Source of the DNA: Serratia grimesii NBRC 13537
GTDB lineage: Bacteria; Pseudomonadota; Gammaproteobacteria; Enterobacterales; Enterobacteriaceae
Assembly (NCBI RefSeq): GCF_001590905.1
Contig: NZ_BCTT01000005.1
Location: 62,001 to 126,000, forward strand
DNA: 64,000 nucleotides
Direction: 5' to 3'
The notes beneath the pieces are model-generated. The model was not told the origin of the DNA and searched no databases. It worked only from the letters and a program-made list of their open reading frames with translations. Positions 56,241-64,000 of the stretch are shown here, piece after piece (positions within the stretch are counted from its first letter, which is position 1; every line of letters begins with the position of its first letter). The position numbers and the translations under genes were made by a program.

Positions 56241-59200
56241 GTCAACGCGGCGTCAGTGGTTAAAAGGCGGACTCGCACTGGGTGGATTGACGCTATTTGG
56301 TGCCAGTTATAGCGAGATGGTGCAAAAAGTCTTTACCGGCTTGCGAGACGGCAGCAGTGGTAAATTGACGCTGGACAGGATCAGCGCCAACGCGCTCCCG
56401 ACAGAAGGGATTCGACACCCTGATGGCTGGCAAGCTAATCCACAGCAGGCGGTGTCCATGACCCAATGTTTTGGCTGCTGGACGCTTTGTGGTCTGCGGG
56501 TCAGGGTTGATCGTGACAGCAACCAGATATTGCGGGTGGCGGGCAACCCCTATCATCCCTTGTCTCACGATCACCACTTTCCTTATCGTTTGCCGGTCAG
56601 TGACGCGCTCAACCGTTTGGGTGGCGATGAAGGCCTGGAGCAGCGATCGACAGCCTGCGCCCGCGGAGCGACTTTATTGGAAGGGCTGACCAGCCCTTAT
56701 CGGGTACTGGAACCGATGAAACGGGTAGGTCCGCGCGGCAGCGGTCAGTGGCAACGGATCAGCTTTGAACAGTTGATCCATGAGGTGGTCGAGGGCGGTG
56801 ATCTTTTTGGCGAGGGGGCGGTTGAGGGATTACGGGCGATCCGCGATCTTGATACACCACTCGATCCGAAACAACCTTCACTGGGGCCAAAGGCCAATCA
56901 GTTGCTGGTCACCAATGCCGGTGATGAAGGCCGAGACGCTTTTATTAAGCGTTTTGCACAGAATGCTTTTGGGACGCGTAACTTTGGCCATCACGGGGCT
57001 TATTGTGGGTTGGCCTACCGTGCGGGATCCGGGGCCCTAATGGGGGATCTGGAAACGAATGCGCATGTGAAACCCGATTGGGATCACTTGCGTTTTGGGC
57101 TGTTTCTCGGTACTTCGCCAGCGCAGTCCGGCAACCCGTTCAAACGACAGGGGCGGCAGTTAGCCAATGCCCGCATGCGCGATGAATTCCGATACGTGGT
57201 AGTGGCGCCAGCATTGCCCTTGACCACCACGCTGGCCAACGATCACAACCGTTGGGTGCCGGTGTTGCCGGGCACTGATTCTGCATTGGCGATGGGTATG
57301 ATCCGCTGGATTATTGAGCAAGAACGTTATAACGCCGACTATCTGACATTACCTGGCGAGGTGGCAATGCAGGCCGCCGGGGAAAAAAGTTGGACCAACG
57401 CCACGCATTTGGTCGTGATCGATGAGGATCATCCGTTGTGTGGGCAGTTTTTGCGTCAGGTGCATTTGGACGGTGTTACAACCGGGGAAGCTGAAAGCCC
57501 GTCTTTGGTCTGGGATGCACAGCGGGCTGAGCCGGTATCGTCGAATGAGGCTCTACAGGGGCAGTTGCGGGTGGAGCAACAATTACGGCTGGCTGATGGT
57601 TCGCAGGTTCAGGTTCGCTCGAGTTTCCTTTGCCTGCAACAGGCTGCTGAGCGTTTTACGCTGACTGAATACGGCAGCCGGTGTGGTGTCAATGCTGAGA
57701 CCATTGCGGCACTGGCCAAAGAGTTCACGTCTTACCAGCGGCAAGCGGCGGTGATTGCTCACGGTGGCATGATGAGCGGTAACGGTTTCTATAACAGTTG
57801 GGCTGTGATGATGCTCAATGCGCTGATCGGTAACCTGAACCTGAAGGGCGGCGTCTCGGTAGGCGGCGGTAAGTTCAAGGAGTTTGCCGATGGGCCGCGT
57901 TATAACTTGAAAACCTTCCCAGGCATGGTGAAACCGAAAGGGCTGGTATTGTCGCGCAGCAAACAGGCGTATGAACAATCAGACGAGTATCGTCGCAAGG
58001 TTGAACAAGGGGAGAAACCCTACCCGGCCCGTGGGCCATGGTACCCCTTTGTGGCGGGACAGTTCACCGAACAACTTGCTCCGGCGCTGATGGGTTACCC
58101 CTATCCGCTAAAGGCCTGGATCAGCCATATGGGTAACCCACTTTACGGTGTTGCCGGCCTGCGTGAAGTGATCGAAAGTCGCCTTAAAGATCCACGGCAA
58201 CTTCCGCTGTTTATTGCAGTCGATGCCTTTATTAACGAAACCAGTGCCTTGGCAGATTACATTGTGCCGGATACGCACAACTTCGAAAGCTGGGGGTTTA
58301 CGGCACCCTGGTCAGGCGTGATGGTGCGATCGAGCACTGCGCGTTGGCCTGTCGTCCCGTCGCGAACTGTGAGCACGGCTGAGGGGCAGCCGGTGGCACT
58401 AGAAAGCTTTGTCATTGCGTTGTCGAAGGCAATGGCGCTGCCGGGGTTTGGTGATGCCGCCCTACAGGATACGCAAGGCAATGCTTTTGGGTTGCACACT
58501 GCGGAGGATTATTACCTGCGTGCTGCCGCCAACGTGGCTTTTGCAGGAGAGCCATTGCCTGAGGCAACAGAAAGCGAGCTACGATTGACCGGCGTGGACC
58601 GCCTGCAACCGGCGCTAGACACGGTGCTGAAAGCTGATGAACGGCTGCGGGTAGGTTATATGTTGGCGCGTGGCGGGCGTTTTGCGCCTTACGAGCAAGC
58701 CTGGAAAGGGGATGAAACCGGTCCGCAATGGAAGAAGGGACTGAATATCTGGAATGAAGAGGTGGCACGTCACCGCCATGCGATGACGGGGGAGCGTTAC
58801 AGTGGGTGTCCGACGTACTATCCACCACGTTTTGCCGACGGCTCAGACGTGGGCAAACACTATCCACCGGATGTGTGGCCGTTCCGTTTGATGTCGTTTA
58901 AGTCGCATCTGATGAGCAGTTCGACAGCGCCGATTGACCGCTTGCGTGCGGTGAAGCCAGTTAATCTGGTGGCGCTTAATCCGGTCGATGCTGTGCGCTA
59001 TGCGTTACAGCATGGCGATCGGGTTCGGTTGCAGACCCCAGGTGGCAGCGTTGAGGCGCAAGTCAGCTTACTTGATGGCGTGATGCCGGGTGTTATTGCT
59101 ATCGAGCACGGATACGGTCATCGTGAGATGGGAGCACGTGCGCACTTGCTGGATGGGCAGCCGATGGCGGCAGACCCGCGTATTGCCGCCGGCATCAATC

Positions 59201-59316
59201 TCAATGATCTTGGGTTGCCCGACCCGACCAGAGAAATCAGTAATAGCTGGCTTGATTGGGTCAGCGGCGCGGCGGTACGTCAGGGATTACCGGCAAGGTT
59301 ACAACGGCTGGGATAA
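56233..59316 (+). CDS. ttrA: Tetrathionate reductase catalytic subunit TtrA
   Basis: A 1027-aa molybdopterin-guanine-dinucleotide enzyme reducing tetrathionate to thiosulfate in the periplasm. It has a normal Tat signal (STRRQWLKGGLALGG), a [4Fe-4S] site with Cys79, Cys82, Cys86 and Cys142, and a probable molybdenum-ligating Cys258 in HHGAYCGLAYRAG. The C-terminal MGD domain shows VALNPVDAVRYALQHGDRVR and GYGHREMGARAH. The length fits Salmonella TtrA (about 1020). A strong terminator follows directly, and the yajI gene converges on it. Confidence 0.95.
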   Translation: MAKSTRRQWLKGGLALGGLTLFGASYSEMVQKVFTGLRDGSSGKLTLDRISANALPTEGIRHPDGWQANPQQAVSMTQCFGCWTLCGLRVRVDRDSNQILRVAGNPYHPLSHDHHFPYRLPVSDALNRLGGDEGLEQRSTACARGATLLEGLTSPYRVLEPMKRVGPRGSGQWQRISFEQLIHEVVEGGDLFGEGAVEGLRAIRDLDTPLDPKQPSLGPKANQLLVTNAGDEGRDAFIKRFAQNAFGTRNFGHHGAYCGLAYRAGSGALMGDLETNAHVKPDWDHLRFGLFLGTSPAQSGNPFKRQGRQLANARMRDEFRYVVVAPALPLTTTLANDHNRWVPVLPGTDSALAMGMIRWIIEQERYNADYLTLPGEVAMQAAGEKSWTNATHLVVIDEDHPLCGQFLRQVHLDGVTTGEAESPSLVWDAQRAEPVSSNEALQGQLRVEQQLRLADGSQVQVRSSFLCLQQAAERFTLTEYGSRCGVNAETIAALAKEFTSYQRQAAVIAHGGMMSGNGFYNSWAVMMLNALIGNLNLKGGVSVGGGKFKEFADGPRYNLKTFPGMVKPKGLVLSRSKQAYEQSDEYRRKVEQGEKPYPARGPWYPFVAGQFTEQLAPALMGYPYPLKAWISHMGNPLYGVAGLREVIESRLKDPRQLPLFIAVDAFINETSALADYIVPDTHNFESWGFTAPWSGVMVRSSTARWPVVPSRTVSTAEGQPVALESFVIALSKAMALPGFGDAALQDTQGNAFGLHTAEDYYLRAAANVAFAGEPLPEATESELRLTGVDRLQPALDTVLKADERLRVGYMLARGGRFAPYEQAWKGDETGPQWKKGLNIWNEEVARHRHAMTGERYSGCPTYYPPRFADGSDVGKHYPPDVWPFRLMSFKSHLMSSSTAPIDRLRAVKPVNLVALNPVDAVRYALQHGDRVRLQTPGGSVEAQVSLLDGVMPGVIAIEHGYGHREMGARAHLLDGQPMAADPRIAAGINLNDLGLPDPTREISNSWLDWVSGAAVRQGLPARLQRLG

Positions 59317-59320
59317 TCTG

Positions 59321-59354
59321 AAGGCCCAGTCATCGATGATTGGGCCTTATTTTT
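59321..59354. terminator. Terminator between ttrA and yajI
   Basis: AAGGCCCAGTCAT (59321-59333) and ATGATTGGGCCTT (59336-59348) pair with one G-T, then ATTTTTG. Placed between converging genes. Confidence 0.87.
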
Positions 59355-59355
59355 G

Positions 59356-59910
59356 TCAGTTTTGCGCGGTAGCTACCGTAACAGGTTCTACGCTATGCAG
59401 CCGCACAAACCCCAGTTGTTCAGGTGCCAGGCCGCTGAAGCGTAGCTCAAAAGTATGCTCTGATTTAGGCAGCAGTGAGTCTGCACTGGCGATAGGTTGC
59501 GAAAGGGAATCTGTCGCCAGGGGTTTGCCGGTGGCAGGATCCAACTGGCCCCATTCCACCACTGCTTTGAACGCGGGCAGGGATGCCTGTGAAAGCGTGC
59601 GGACGTGCAATAAGGCTTGGGTGCCGTTAGCCTCGGTTTTCACGTGGCTCAGTGACACGCTCAGTTCGCCGAGGCTGCTCTGCAAGCGTGCGGCATTGTT
59701 GGCCGCTGGCAGCAGATAAACACCGCTGGTGGAGTTTTTATTCAGCTGGTTTTGCTGTTCCAACGCGGTAGCCTGATTAGTCAGGGTGGTTAACTGCTGA
59801 TTCAGCGCAACTACCTGATTGTGCAGTTTTGGCACCTCGTGGTTTTGTGCGCAACCTGTCAGCAGGGCCAGTGTGCTCAGCAGGATAATCTTGGGGTAAT
59901 GGGTTGTCAT
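59356..59910 (-). CDS. yajI: YajI lipoprotein (DUF3251)
   Basis: A 184-aa lipoprotein with signal peptide ending LALLTGC (Cys19 or 20 as the lipidated residue) and a helical linker (HNQVVALNQQLTTLTNQATA). The conserved domain (STSGVYLLPAANNAARLQSS, FKAVVEWGQLDPATGKPL, LAPEQLGFVRLHSVEP) matches E. coli YajI over most of its length. The function is unknown. It lies before nrdR, divergent, as in E. coli; there tsx and yajD occupy the space toward secF that the ttr genes fill here. Confidence 0.9.
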   Translation of the reverse strand: MTTHYPKIILLSTLALLTGCAQNHEVPKLHNQVVALNQQLTTLTNQATALEQQNQLNKNSTSGVYLLPAANNAARLQSSLGELSVSLSHVKTEANGTQALLHVRTLSQASLPAFKAVVEWGQLDPATGKPLATDSLSQPIASADSLLPKSEHTFELRFSGLAPEQLGFVRLHSVEPVTVATAQN

Positions 59911-60096
59911 CGCGGGGATTTCCTATTCAACATCTCCTTTTATCAGCTTAGTCCGCCTGGCGGGGAAAGTCATCCAAGCCCTTCTTCGGCCTGTCGTTCC
60001 GGATGCGGGCTCGCAACAAATGGCCGACGGCCTTTGTTGTGGCCGCACTTCGGGGTAAACTGCTCTTAACTATGAAAACGTTTATCAGGACGTGTT

Positions 60097-60546
60097 ATGC
60101 ATTGCCCTTTCTGCGCCGCTGTTGATACCAAAGTCATTGATTCCCGTTTGGTGGGTGATGGTTCGCAGGTGCGCCGTCGCCGCCAGTGTTTGGTTTGTAA
60201 TGAACGTTTCACCACCTTTGAAGTGGCTGAGCTGGTGATGCCACGGGTAATAAAAAGCGATGATGTGCGTGAGCCATTTAACGAAGACAAGCTGCGTCGT
60301 GGCATGCTGAAGGCGTTGGAAAAACGCCCGGTCAGTTCTGACGACGTGGAAAACGCGATCAACCACATTAAATCCCAATTGCGTGCCACCGGCGAGCGCG
60401 AAGTGCCAACCAAATTGGTCGGCAACCTGGTGATGGATGCGTTGAAAAAGTTGGATAAAGTCGCCTATATCCGCTTTGCCTCGGTGTATCGCAGCTTTGA
60501 AGATATTCGCGAATTCGGCGAAGAGATCGCCCGTCTACAGGATTAA
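60097..60546 (+). CDS. nrdR: Transcriptional repressor NrdR
   Basis: A 149-aa regulator, the usual length. It has an N-terminal zinc ribbon with Cys3, Cys6, Cys31 and Cys34 ([28 protein letters not shown]) and an ATP-cone domain (about 49-139; [20 protein letters not shown]). It represses ribonucleotide reductase operons according to ATP/dATP. It starts the rib-nus-thi run; ribD begins 10 bases after its stop. Confidence 0.98.
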   Translation: MHCPFCAAVDTKVIDSRLVGDGSQVRRRRQCLVCNERFTTFEVAELVMPRVIKSDDVREPFNEDKLRRGMLKALEKRPVSSDDVENAINHIKSQLRATGEREVPTKLVGNLVMDALKKLDKVAYIRFASVYRSFEDIREFGEEIARLQD

Positions 60547-60556
60547 GGGACCCTTC

Positions 60557-61666
60557 ATGCATAACGATGAATTCTACATGGCACGCGCCTTTGAACTGGC
60601 GCGGCTGGGGCGTTTCACTACCGCACCGAACCCGAATGTCGGCTGTGTTATTGTGCGCGATGGCGAAATCGTTGGTGAAGGTTACCACCTGCGAGCCGGT
60701 GAACCCCATGCAGAAGTCCATGCGCTGCGCATGGCGGGCGAAAAAGCACGTGGTGCCACCGCCTATGTTACGCTGGAACCTTGCAGCCATCATGGCCGCA
60801 CACCACCTTGCGCCGATGCACTGGTGGCCGCTGGGGTTGCCCGTGTCGTAGCTGCGATGCAAGACCCGAATCCAGAAGTGGCGGGGCGTGGCCTGTACAA
60901 ATTACAGCAGGCGGGGCTGGATGTACGTCATGGTTTGATGCTAGCCGAAGCTGAAGCGGTGAATCTGGGCTTTCTCAAGCGGATGCGCACCGGTTTCCCT
61001 TATGTACAATTGAAACTTGGCGCCTCTCTCGATGGTCGTACGGCGATGGCGTCCGGTGAAAGCCAATGGATCACCTCGTCCGAGGCACGCCAAGACGTAC
61101 AGCGGCTGCGAGCACAAAGCGCGGCGATTCTCAGTACCAGTGCCACTGTATTGGCTGACGATCCATCACTGACGGTGCGTTGGGATGAGCTGGATGCCGA
61201 GACTCAACGTATTTACCCACGAGAAAACCTGCGGCAGCCATTGCGCATTATCCTCGACAGCCAAAATCGCGTTACTCCGCAGCACCGGGTGGTGCAACAA
61301 CCGGGGCCAACCTGGCTGGCACGTTTGCAGCCGGATGACCAGGTTTGGCCACAGGATGTCGAACAACTGACCTTCCCGGCACATGGTGCGGGGATTGATC
61401 TGGTCGTGATGATGATGCAATTGGCGAAACGACAAGTGAACTCCATCTGGGTCGAGGCTGGCGCGCACTTGGCAGGAGCTTTGTTGCAGGCCGGGTTGGT
61501 CGATGAGCTCATTTTGTACATCGCGCCAAAATTGTTGGGCGATAATGGCCACGGTTTGTGCCACTTACCGGGCCTGGAGCATTTGGCGGATGCGCCGGAA
61601 TTCGTATTCAGCGAAGTGCGGCACGTCGGGCCCGATTTGCGGTTGCGATTGAAAGCAAAATACTGA
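60557..61666 (+). CDS. ribD: Bifunctional riboflavin biosynthesis deaminase-reductase
   Basis: A 369-aa enzyme. The N-terminal zinc deaminase (about 1-145) has PHAEVHAL (His51, Glu53) and CSHHGRTPPC (Cys76, Cys85). The C-terminal NADPH reductase (about 147-369) has GASLDGRTAMASGESQWIT and SIWVEAGAHLAGALLQAGLV. It converts the pyrimidine from GTP cyclohydrolase II to 5-amino-6-ribitylamino-uracil 5'-phosphate. The ATG at 60557 (MHNDEFYMARAFELA) is chosen over a start inside nrdR at 60476. A gap with an ERIC element separates it from ribH. Confidence 0.96.
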   Translation: MHNDEFYMARAFELARLGRFTTAPNPNVGCVIVRDGEIVGEGYHLRAGEPHAEVHALRMAGEKARGATAYVTLEPCSHHGRTPPCADALVAAGVARVVAAMQDPNPEVAGRGLYKLQQAGLDVRHGLMLAEAEAVNLGFLKRMRTGFPYVQLKLGASLDGRTAMASGESQWITSSEARQDVQRLRAQSAAILSTSATVLADDPSLTVRWDELDAETQRIYPRENLRQPLRIILDSQNRVTPQHRVVQQPGPTWLARLQPDDQVWPQDVEQLTFPAHGAGIDLVVMMMQLAKRQVNSIWVEAGAHLAGALLQAGLVDELILYIAPKLLGDNGHGLCHLPGLEHLADAPEFVFSEVRHVGPDLRLRLKAKY

Positions 61667-61749
61667 TTTTAATGTCTGAGTGTCGGGATTGTTGGTCTTT
61701 TACAACACCGACAGCACAGGCTGGTGCTCGTTAATAATTGGCGTTACAT

Positions 61750-61851
61750 CAAGGCGGCAAGCGCATGTATCCCGATGAGCTTACACAAGTAAGTGATTCG
61801 AGTAGGGGAGCGTAGCCAACACAGATGCAGCTTCAAGTATGACGGGTATAA
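61750..61851. repeat. ERIC element (partial, diverged) between ribD and ribH
   Basis: AAGGCGGCAAGCG, then GAGCTTACACAAGTAAGTGA, GGGGAGCGTAGCCAACAC and CAGATGCAGCTTCAAGTATGACGGGTAT follow the ERIC order to its right end. The right end supplies bases just upstream of the ribH promoter -10. Confidence 0.85.
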
Positions 61852-61866
61852 AGAATATGATAGAAT
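61839..61866 (+). promoter_or_regulatory. Extended -10 promoter of ribH-nusB
   Basis: TGA-TAGAAT (61858-61866) is an extended -10 with one mismatch. A weak -35 ATGACG (61839-61844), 16 bases upstream, lies inside the ERIC right end. The predicted leader is about 40 bases to the ribH ATG. Confidence 0.5.
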
Positions 61867-61909
61867 CCGCCCCCCTGCGGGGTACTGAACCCATTTTTAA
61901 GGAAAGCCC

Positions 61910-62380
61910 ATGAAAGTTATCGAAGGTGTTGTTGCTACTCCAAATGCCCGTGTGGCGATTGCAATTGCACGTTTTAACAATTTCATCAACGACAGCCTGC
62001 TGCAAGGTGCTATTGACGCACTCAAGCGCATTGGTCAGGTTGCTGACGACAACATCACTGTTGTCTGGGTCCCGGGCGCTTACGAGTTGCCGCTGACTGC
62101 ACGCGTGCTGGCTAACACCGGCAAATATGATGCAGTGATCGCACTGGGCACCGTTATCCGTGGGGGCACCGCGCACTTTGAATATGTCGCGGGCGAAGCC
62201 AGCTCTGGCCTGGGCAGTGTTTCTATGAACACTGAAATCCCGGTTGCCTTTGGCGTGCTGACAACCGAAAGCATCGAACAGGCTATCGAACGTGCTGGCA
62301 CCAAAGCAGGCAACAAGGGCGCTGAAGCGGCTCTGACCGCACTTGAAATGATTAATGTTATCAAAGCTATTAAAGCCTGA
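61910..62380 (+). CDS. ribH: 6,7-dimethyl-8-ribityllumazine synthase
   Basis: A 156-aa enzyme (called ribE in E. coli) condensing ribitylaminouracil with dihydroxybutanone phosphate, forming a 60-subunit capsid-like shell in many bacteria. The substrate motifs are [55 protein letters not shown] and [20 protein letters not shown]. The ATG at 61910 follows AAGGAAAG. It is followed by nusB after 20 bases. Confidence 0.97.
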   Translation: MKVIEGVVATPNARVAIAIARFNNFINDSLLQGAIDALKRIGQVADDNITVVWVPGAYELPLTARVLANTGKYDAVIALGTVIRGGTAHFEYVAGEASSGLGSVSMNTEIPVAFGVLTTESIEQAIERAGTKAGNKGAEAALTALEMINVIKAIKA

Positions 62381-62400
62381 ATTTAGTTAAGGGGAATTCC

Positions 62401-62817
62401 GTGAAACCTGCTGCTCGTCGCCGCGCTCGTGAGTGCGCTGTTCAAGCGCTTTACTCTTGGCAGTTGTCTAAAAATGACATTGCCGATGTTGAACACCAGT
62501 TCCTGTCGGAGCAAGATGTCAAAGATGTAGACATCGCCTATTTTCGGGAGCTGCTGTCCGGCGTGGCGGTGAATGCAGGTCTGCTGGATAGCCTGATGGC
62601 ACCTGTCCTGTCGCGCCAGCTCGAAGAGCTGGGCCAGGTAGAAAGAGCCGTTCTGCGTATTGCGCTGTTTGAGCTGAAAATGCGTGAGGATGTGCCTTAC
62701 AAAGTGGCAATCAATGAAGCGATCGAGTTGGCGAAAACCTTCGGCGCTGAAGACAGCCACAAGTTTGTGAATGGTGTGCTGGATAAAGTGGCACCAAGCA
62801 TCCGCAAGAAAAAATAA
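62401..62817 (+). CDS. nusB: Transcription antitermination factor NusB
   Basis: A 138-aa all-helical RNA-binding protein that, with NusE/S10, binds boxA of rRNA leaders. It starts at GTG with GGGGAA upstream and reads [20 protein letters not shown] as in E. coli, with [20 protein letters not shown] and [21 protein letters not shown] palindromic hairpin 3 bases after the stop may end the ribH-nusB transcript. Confidence 0.97.
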   Translation: MKPAARRRARECAVQALYSWQLSKNDIADVEHQFLSEQDVKDVDIAYFRELLSGVAVNAGLLDSLMAPVLSRQLEELGQVERAVLRIALFELKMREDVPYKVAINEAIELAKTFGAEDSHKFVNGVLDKVAPSIRKKK

Positions 62818-62819
62818 AG

Positions 62820-62850
62820 AATTAAGGCCGGTATCCCCGGCCTTAATTTC
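62820..62850 (+). terminator. Hairpin after nusB
   Basis: ATTAAGGCCGG (62821-62831) and CCGGCCTTAAT (62837-62847) form an 11-bp perfect stem with a 5-base loop, followed only by TTC. It is a possible weak terminator or processing hairpin before thiL. Confidence 0.6.
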
Positions 62851-62868
62851 ATCTATTGGAATATGACC

Positions 62869-63852
62869 ATGGCATGTGGCGAATTTGACCTCATTGCCCG
62901 CTATTTTGACCGGTTTAAGAGTCTGCGCCGGGACGTACAGTTGGGCATTGGAGATGACTGCGCACTTCTGACAGTGGCAGAAAAACAGCTTTTGGCCGTC
63001 AGTACCGACACTCTGGTTTCGGGCGTTCACTTCCTGTCGGATATCGATCCGGCCGATCTCGGCTACAAAGCACTGGCCGTCAATCTGAGCGATTTGGCCG
63101 CCATGGGCGCCGATCCCGCTTGGCTTTCACTGGCATTAACCCTGCCGGACGTGAATGAGCCTTGGCTGAAGGCGTTCAGTGACAGCCTGTTCGAACAACT
63201 TAATTATTACGGCATGCAGTTGATTGGCGGCGATACCACACGCGGCCCATTAAGCATGACGTTAACCATTCACGGCCTTATCCCAGCGGGTCGGGCGTTG
63301 ACCCGCAGCGGCGCTCGCATTGGTGACTGGATCTACACCACCGGTACGCTGGGTGACAGCGCCGCCGGTCTGGCTATTTTGCAGGATCGTCTGCAGGTGG
63401 TGGACGTTGACGCACGTAATTACCTGGTTGGTCGTCATCTGCGGCCACAACCACGTGTATTGCAGGGACAGGCGCTGCGCGATCTGGCCAGTTCGGCGAT
63501 TGATATTTCGGACGGTTTGATTTCGGATCTGAAACACGTGCTTAGCGCTTCCGAGTGCGGTGCGCGGATCAACCTCGATGAGCTGCCGTTGTCACAGGCG
63601 TTAAGCAGCAATGTGGACGTTGAGCAGGCATTGCGCTGGGCGTTGACCGGCGGTGAGGATTACGAACTCTGCTTCACCGTGCCGGAAATCAACCGTGGTG
63701 CACTGGAGGTGGCGTTAAGCCATCTGGGCGCTGACTATACTTGTATTGGTCAGATTGGCCCGCTTTCCGAAGGCATCAAATTCTACCGCAACGATGAAGC
63801 AGTGGAATTGCCATGGCGTGGCTTTGACCATTTCAGTGAAGGACAGGCGTAA
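62869..63852 (+). CDS. thiL: Thiamine-monophosphate kinase
   Basis: A 327-aa enzyme that phosphorylates thiamine phosphate to thiamine diphosphate, the last step of the pathway. The conserved [41 protein letters not shown] and [19 protein letters not shown] form the nucleotide and metal site. The ATG at 62869 matches E. coli MACGEF; an ATG two codons earlier is possible. It ends one base before pgpA. Confidence 0.96.
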   Translation: MACGEFDLIARYFDRFKSLRRDVQLGIGDDCALLTVAEKQLLAVSTDTLVSGVHFLSDIDPADLGYKALAVNLSDLAAMGADPAWLSLALTLPDVNEPWLKAFSDSLFEQLNYYGMQLIGGDTTRGPLSMTLTIHGLIPAGRALTRSGARIGDWIYTTGTLGDSAAGLAILQDRLQVVDVDARNYLVGRHLRPQPRVLQGQALRDLASSAIDISDGLISDLKHVLSASECGARINLDELPLSQALSSNVDVEQALRWALTGGEDYELCFTVPEINRGALEVALSHLGADYTCIGQIGPLSEGIKFYRNDEAVELPWRGFDHFSEGQA

Positions 63853-63853
63853 C

Positions 63854-64000
63854 ATGGATGAAGCTAAACGCCGCTTGCGGATGAGTAATCCGTGGCACCT
63901 GCTGGCAACCGGCTTCGGCAGTGGTTTGTCGCCAGTCATGCCTGGGACGATGGGATCACTGGCTGCGATTCCGTTTTGGCTGCTGCTGATCCAACTGCCT
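63854..64000 (+). CDS. pgpA: Phosphatidylglycerophosphatase A (5' part)
   Basis: The first 49 codons run off the right edge. They read MDEAKRRLRMSNPWHLLATG and then FGSGLSPVMPGTMGSLAAIP, the unmistakable PgpA N terminus. PgpA dephosphorylates phosphatidylglycerophosphate to phosphatidylglycerol in the inner membrane. Only one base separates the thiL stop from the ATG, so the two are co-translated as in E. coli. Confidence 0.93.
   Translation, partial: MDEAKRRLRMSNPWHLLATGFGSGLSPVMPGTMGSLAAIPFWLLLIQLP

Overview
The window looks like chromosomal DNA from a Serratia-like member of the Enterobacterales (family Yersiniaceae). The basis is the E. coli-like gene order (aroL, yaiA, aroM, ppnP, rdgC, mak, sbcCD, phoBR, brnQ, proY, malZ, acpH, queA, tgt, yajC, secDF, yajI, nrdR, ribD, ribH, nusB, thiL, pgpA), protein sequences that align from memory with the E. 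coli proteins but differ throughout, several ERIC repeats, and accessory genes (D-lyxose isomerase, tetrathionate reductase) known from Serratia and relatives. The species assignment is inference.

Layout. 1-4431: a partial GNAT acetyltransferase, a Fur-box promoter driving a siderophore-type binding protein and a TonB-dependent receptor, and a second acetyltransferase. 4427-6752: aroL with a TyrR-like box, a divergent AraC regulator/SnoaL-like pair, and yaiA. 6753-11700: an IclR regulator with two matching palindromic operators, an OPT-family transporter, a DUF1177 protein and AroM, then ppnP. 11868-23779: rdgC and mak, separated by about 10 kb holding a hybrid histidine kinase, an Rbs-type ABC transporter, a D-lyxose isomerase, a class II aldolase, a PfkB kinase and an OmpR-type regulator. 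23858-29438: an orphan BglG-type antiterminator behind an unusually long RAT/terminator leader, then sbcDC. 29582-32911: the PhoB-controlled promoter, a 266-bp inverted-repeat element in the leader, phoB, phoR and a PstS-like gene. 33373-36322: brnQ (with a Leu-rich leader peptide candidate) and proY. 36321-44724: a small exported protein, a YbdG-type channel, malZ, ggt, an OxyR-box peroxiredoxin, acpH and queA. 44725-47541: an AT-rich insert with one phage-tailspike-like gene that splits queA from tgt. 47542-51941: tgt, yajC, secD, secF. 51966-59354: the ttrRS/ttrBCA tetrathionate respiration locus. 59356-64000: yajI, nrdR, ribD, ribH, nusB, thiL and the start of pgpA.

The conserved backbone carries several accessory insertions relative to the E. 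coli order: the sugar island between rdgC and mak, the OPT/DUF1177 genes next to aroM, the tailspike-like gene between queA and tgt, and the ttr locus between secF and yajI. The strongest leads are (i) AroM in an IclR-controlled operon with a peptide/metal-chelate type transporter, (ii) the two-component-bracketed sugar system suggesting an aldose to ketose to ketose-phosphate to DHAP route, (iii) the lone tailspike-like protein, (iv) an inverted-repeat element filling the phoB 5' leader, and (v) the expanded BglG RAT. No CRISPR array, tRNA, rRNA, transposase or integrase was seen.
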